Assembly (NCBI GenBank): GCA_963070105.1
Contig: OY718808.1
Span: 5,929,738 to 5,993,737, forward strand
From: Litomosoides sigmodontis
Lineage: Eukaryota > Nematoda > Chromadorea > Rhabditida > Onchocercidae
Direction of reading: 5' to 3'
Length of the DNA stretch: 64,000 nucleotides
Position 1 is the first letter of the stretch, and each line of letters starts with the position of its first letter. The notes beneath the pieces were generated by a model that worked only from the letters and a program-made list of their open reading frames with translations, did not search any database and was not told the origin of the DNA. Positions 62,717 through 64,000 of the stretch are shown in pieces. A program made the translations under genes and the position numbers.

Positions 62717-64000
62717 TTTTTTGTCATATCGCATTTTCCTGTGTTTGTTCTTGTGCTTTTATAAATGCGTTTAATGCAAAATATGAAGTTCACGTCATAA
62801 AGCATTGAAATTTTAAGTCTTTGTAATGTCTTTGGAACTACCGGAGATTCTCAGTTGCATTTGCTCTCTACTGCTGATTTCGGATTCACAGCGGACTGAA
62901 ATTGTTCAGAAGCTTCCTCCATTAATAAACTTCCTCCTTTATAATCTGATGAATTATTTTAATTCTAAAAAGGCTGCATAACATCAGCAAGAAAAAAGGC
63001 CGCCATATTTTATAAAGTTAAACGAATTGTGCAGAAGATGGAAATATCACTGCCACGTTCAATTATTTAAGTATCTCCGCAAATGTGAATTCATTTCCAA
63101 TATGTTACAGTGTTCAAGTGATCAATATGAAACTTTTTGTTGATACACAGCATTCTCGAAGAAAGTGTATTTTAGAAAATGCTTAATAGAAACAATAAGA
63201 AACGAGTGAATTTCAATTCATACTGCCTGCTGCATCCTTGGTCGCTCGCAGATTTCTTACCAAATATTCTTTCAATGTAAAGCATACTTCAATTCAGAAC
63301 GATTCATTAGCGTAAAAAAATTGCTGGCACTATCATCGATTTTTCATATCTTTGCACTGCTTAATTATTGGTGAGTTTCGTAAATGTGGCACTTTAAAAC
63401 TGAATTTAGTCGATGGTATTTCAGACATCACTTCTAGAAATGATGACTGCTGCAACACTGTTTGCTATTTGTGGGAATTCCGACCGAAAAGAATCAGATT
63501 AATTCCTCACTTTTATAAAATTTAAATCTGACTATTTTGACTAACAAGTTTGAAACCTAGCAATTTTTAGTTCACTGAGAAAAAAATGATCGAAAGAATT
63601 CCCCAATGGCATTTATGAATGAATTTAATTATTACGAGACAAACTGGCATAAGATCATAGGTAAAGCATTAAGATGTATGATTTTTTATTTAATCCTCCA
63701 CATCTAATTGAAAAAAAAATGTTTCCGAAATGCCGAATTCATTTTAAAATTTATTTCAACACTTCAAAAACATTAAAGATTTAAAGTATTCCTGTACGCA
63801 AAAGACGGTAAGCTGATGCGATCAATCATTTGTAAGTTTGAAAACGGAAATCAAAAGCATCGGGCCTGGCAACTTATTTTATCTTCTTCCTTTTTCTCAT
63901 TGGTCTAAATGAGTAATTTCAATCGCTTTTGCTACCTGAAGAACCACTTCAATAGATGAAGGATGTTCGTTCTTTCATCCGGAAGGTCTAGAAGTGCTTC
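62717..64000. other. 3' flank of LSm5 and right end of window
   Basis: AATAAA at 62924-62929 may be the LSm5 poly(A) signal. No open frame of 60 codons or more and no recognisable feature otherwise. Confidence 0.6.

Noticed and set aside
1..64000. Transposons, CRISPR arrays, telomere repeats, rRNA
   Set aside because: No transposase or reverse-transcriptase motif, no regularly spaced repeats, no TTAGGC arrays and no conserved rRNA segments were seen.

Overview
The window is AT-rich (roughly one third G+C by eye), intron-dense animal nuclear DNA. Eight genes can be recognised by reading spliced exons. All are eukaryotic or metazoan families: hexosaminidase D, a Shisa/STMC6-type membrane protein, protein kinase D, an ABCB10-type transporter, a C2H2 zinc-finger protein, LKB1/STK11, EB1 and LSm5. 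Nematode-style TTTCAG acceptors are common, and 3' splice sites sit directly in front of several start codons (the pattern expected for spliced-leader trans-splicing), so a nematode is the best guess. The base composition and gene set would suit a clade I (Trichinella-like) worm, but that is inference; no rRNA, mitochondrial or species-diagnostic sequence is present.

Layout. 1-19122: about 19 kb with no gene I can support, only simple repeats and two near-perfect short hairpins. 19123-23828 (+): hexosaminidase D-like GH20 enzyme with an N-terminal membrane anchor, 12 exons. 26651-28081 (+): six-cysteine single-pass membrane protein. 32627-41178 (+): protein kinase D, with PH-domain exons separated by a 4.4-kb intron and a complete kinase domain; no C1-domain exons were found. 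42973-47146 (-): ABCB10-type half transporter, 14 exons, convergent with PKD. 48226-50132 (+): four-finger C2H2 protein. 51721-54458 (+): LKB1/STK11 (PAR-4). 58336-60635 (+): EB1. 62144-62716 (+): LSm5.

For every gene the exon phases were checked so that the joined reading frame is continuous; only the 5' ends of PKD, ABCB10 and the zinc-finger gene remain open. The genes do not form an obvious pathway. LKB1 and PKD are signalling kinases, EB1 is cytoskeletal, LSm5 acts in RNA metabolism, ABCB10 is mitochondrial and hexosaminidase D trims glycans. Apart from the convergent PKD/ABCB10 pair, all eight lie on the + strand.

No mobile element, CRISPR array, rRNA or tRNA gene was recognised, and I do not see a convincing new multi-gene system. 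The most unusual points are the membrane-anchored hexosaminidase D, the PP1-docking-like motif in the STMC6 protein, GC-AG introns in PKD, relaxed 3' splice sites, and the compact hairpins in the gene-free region.
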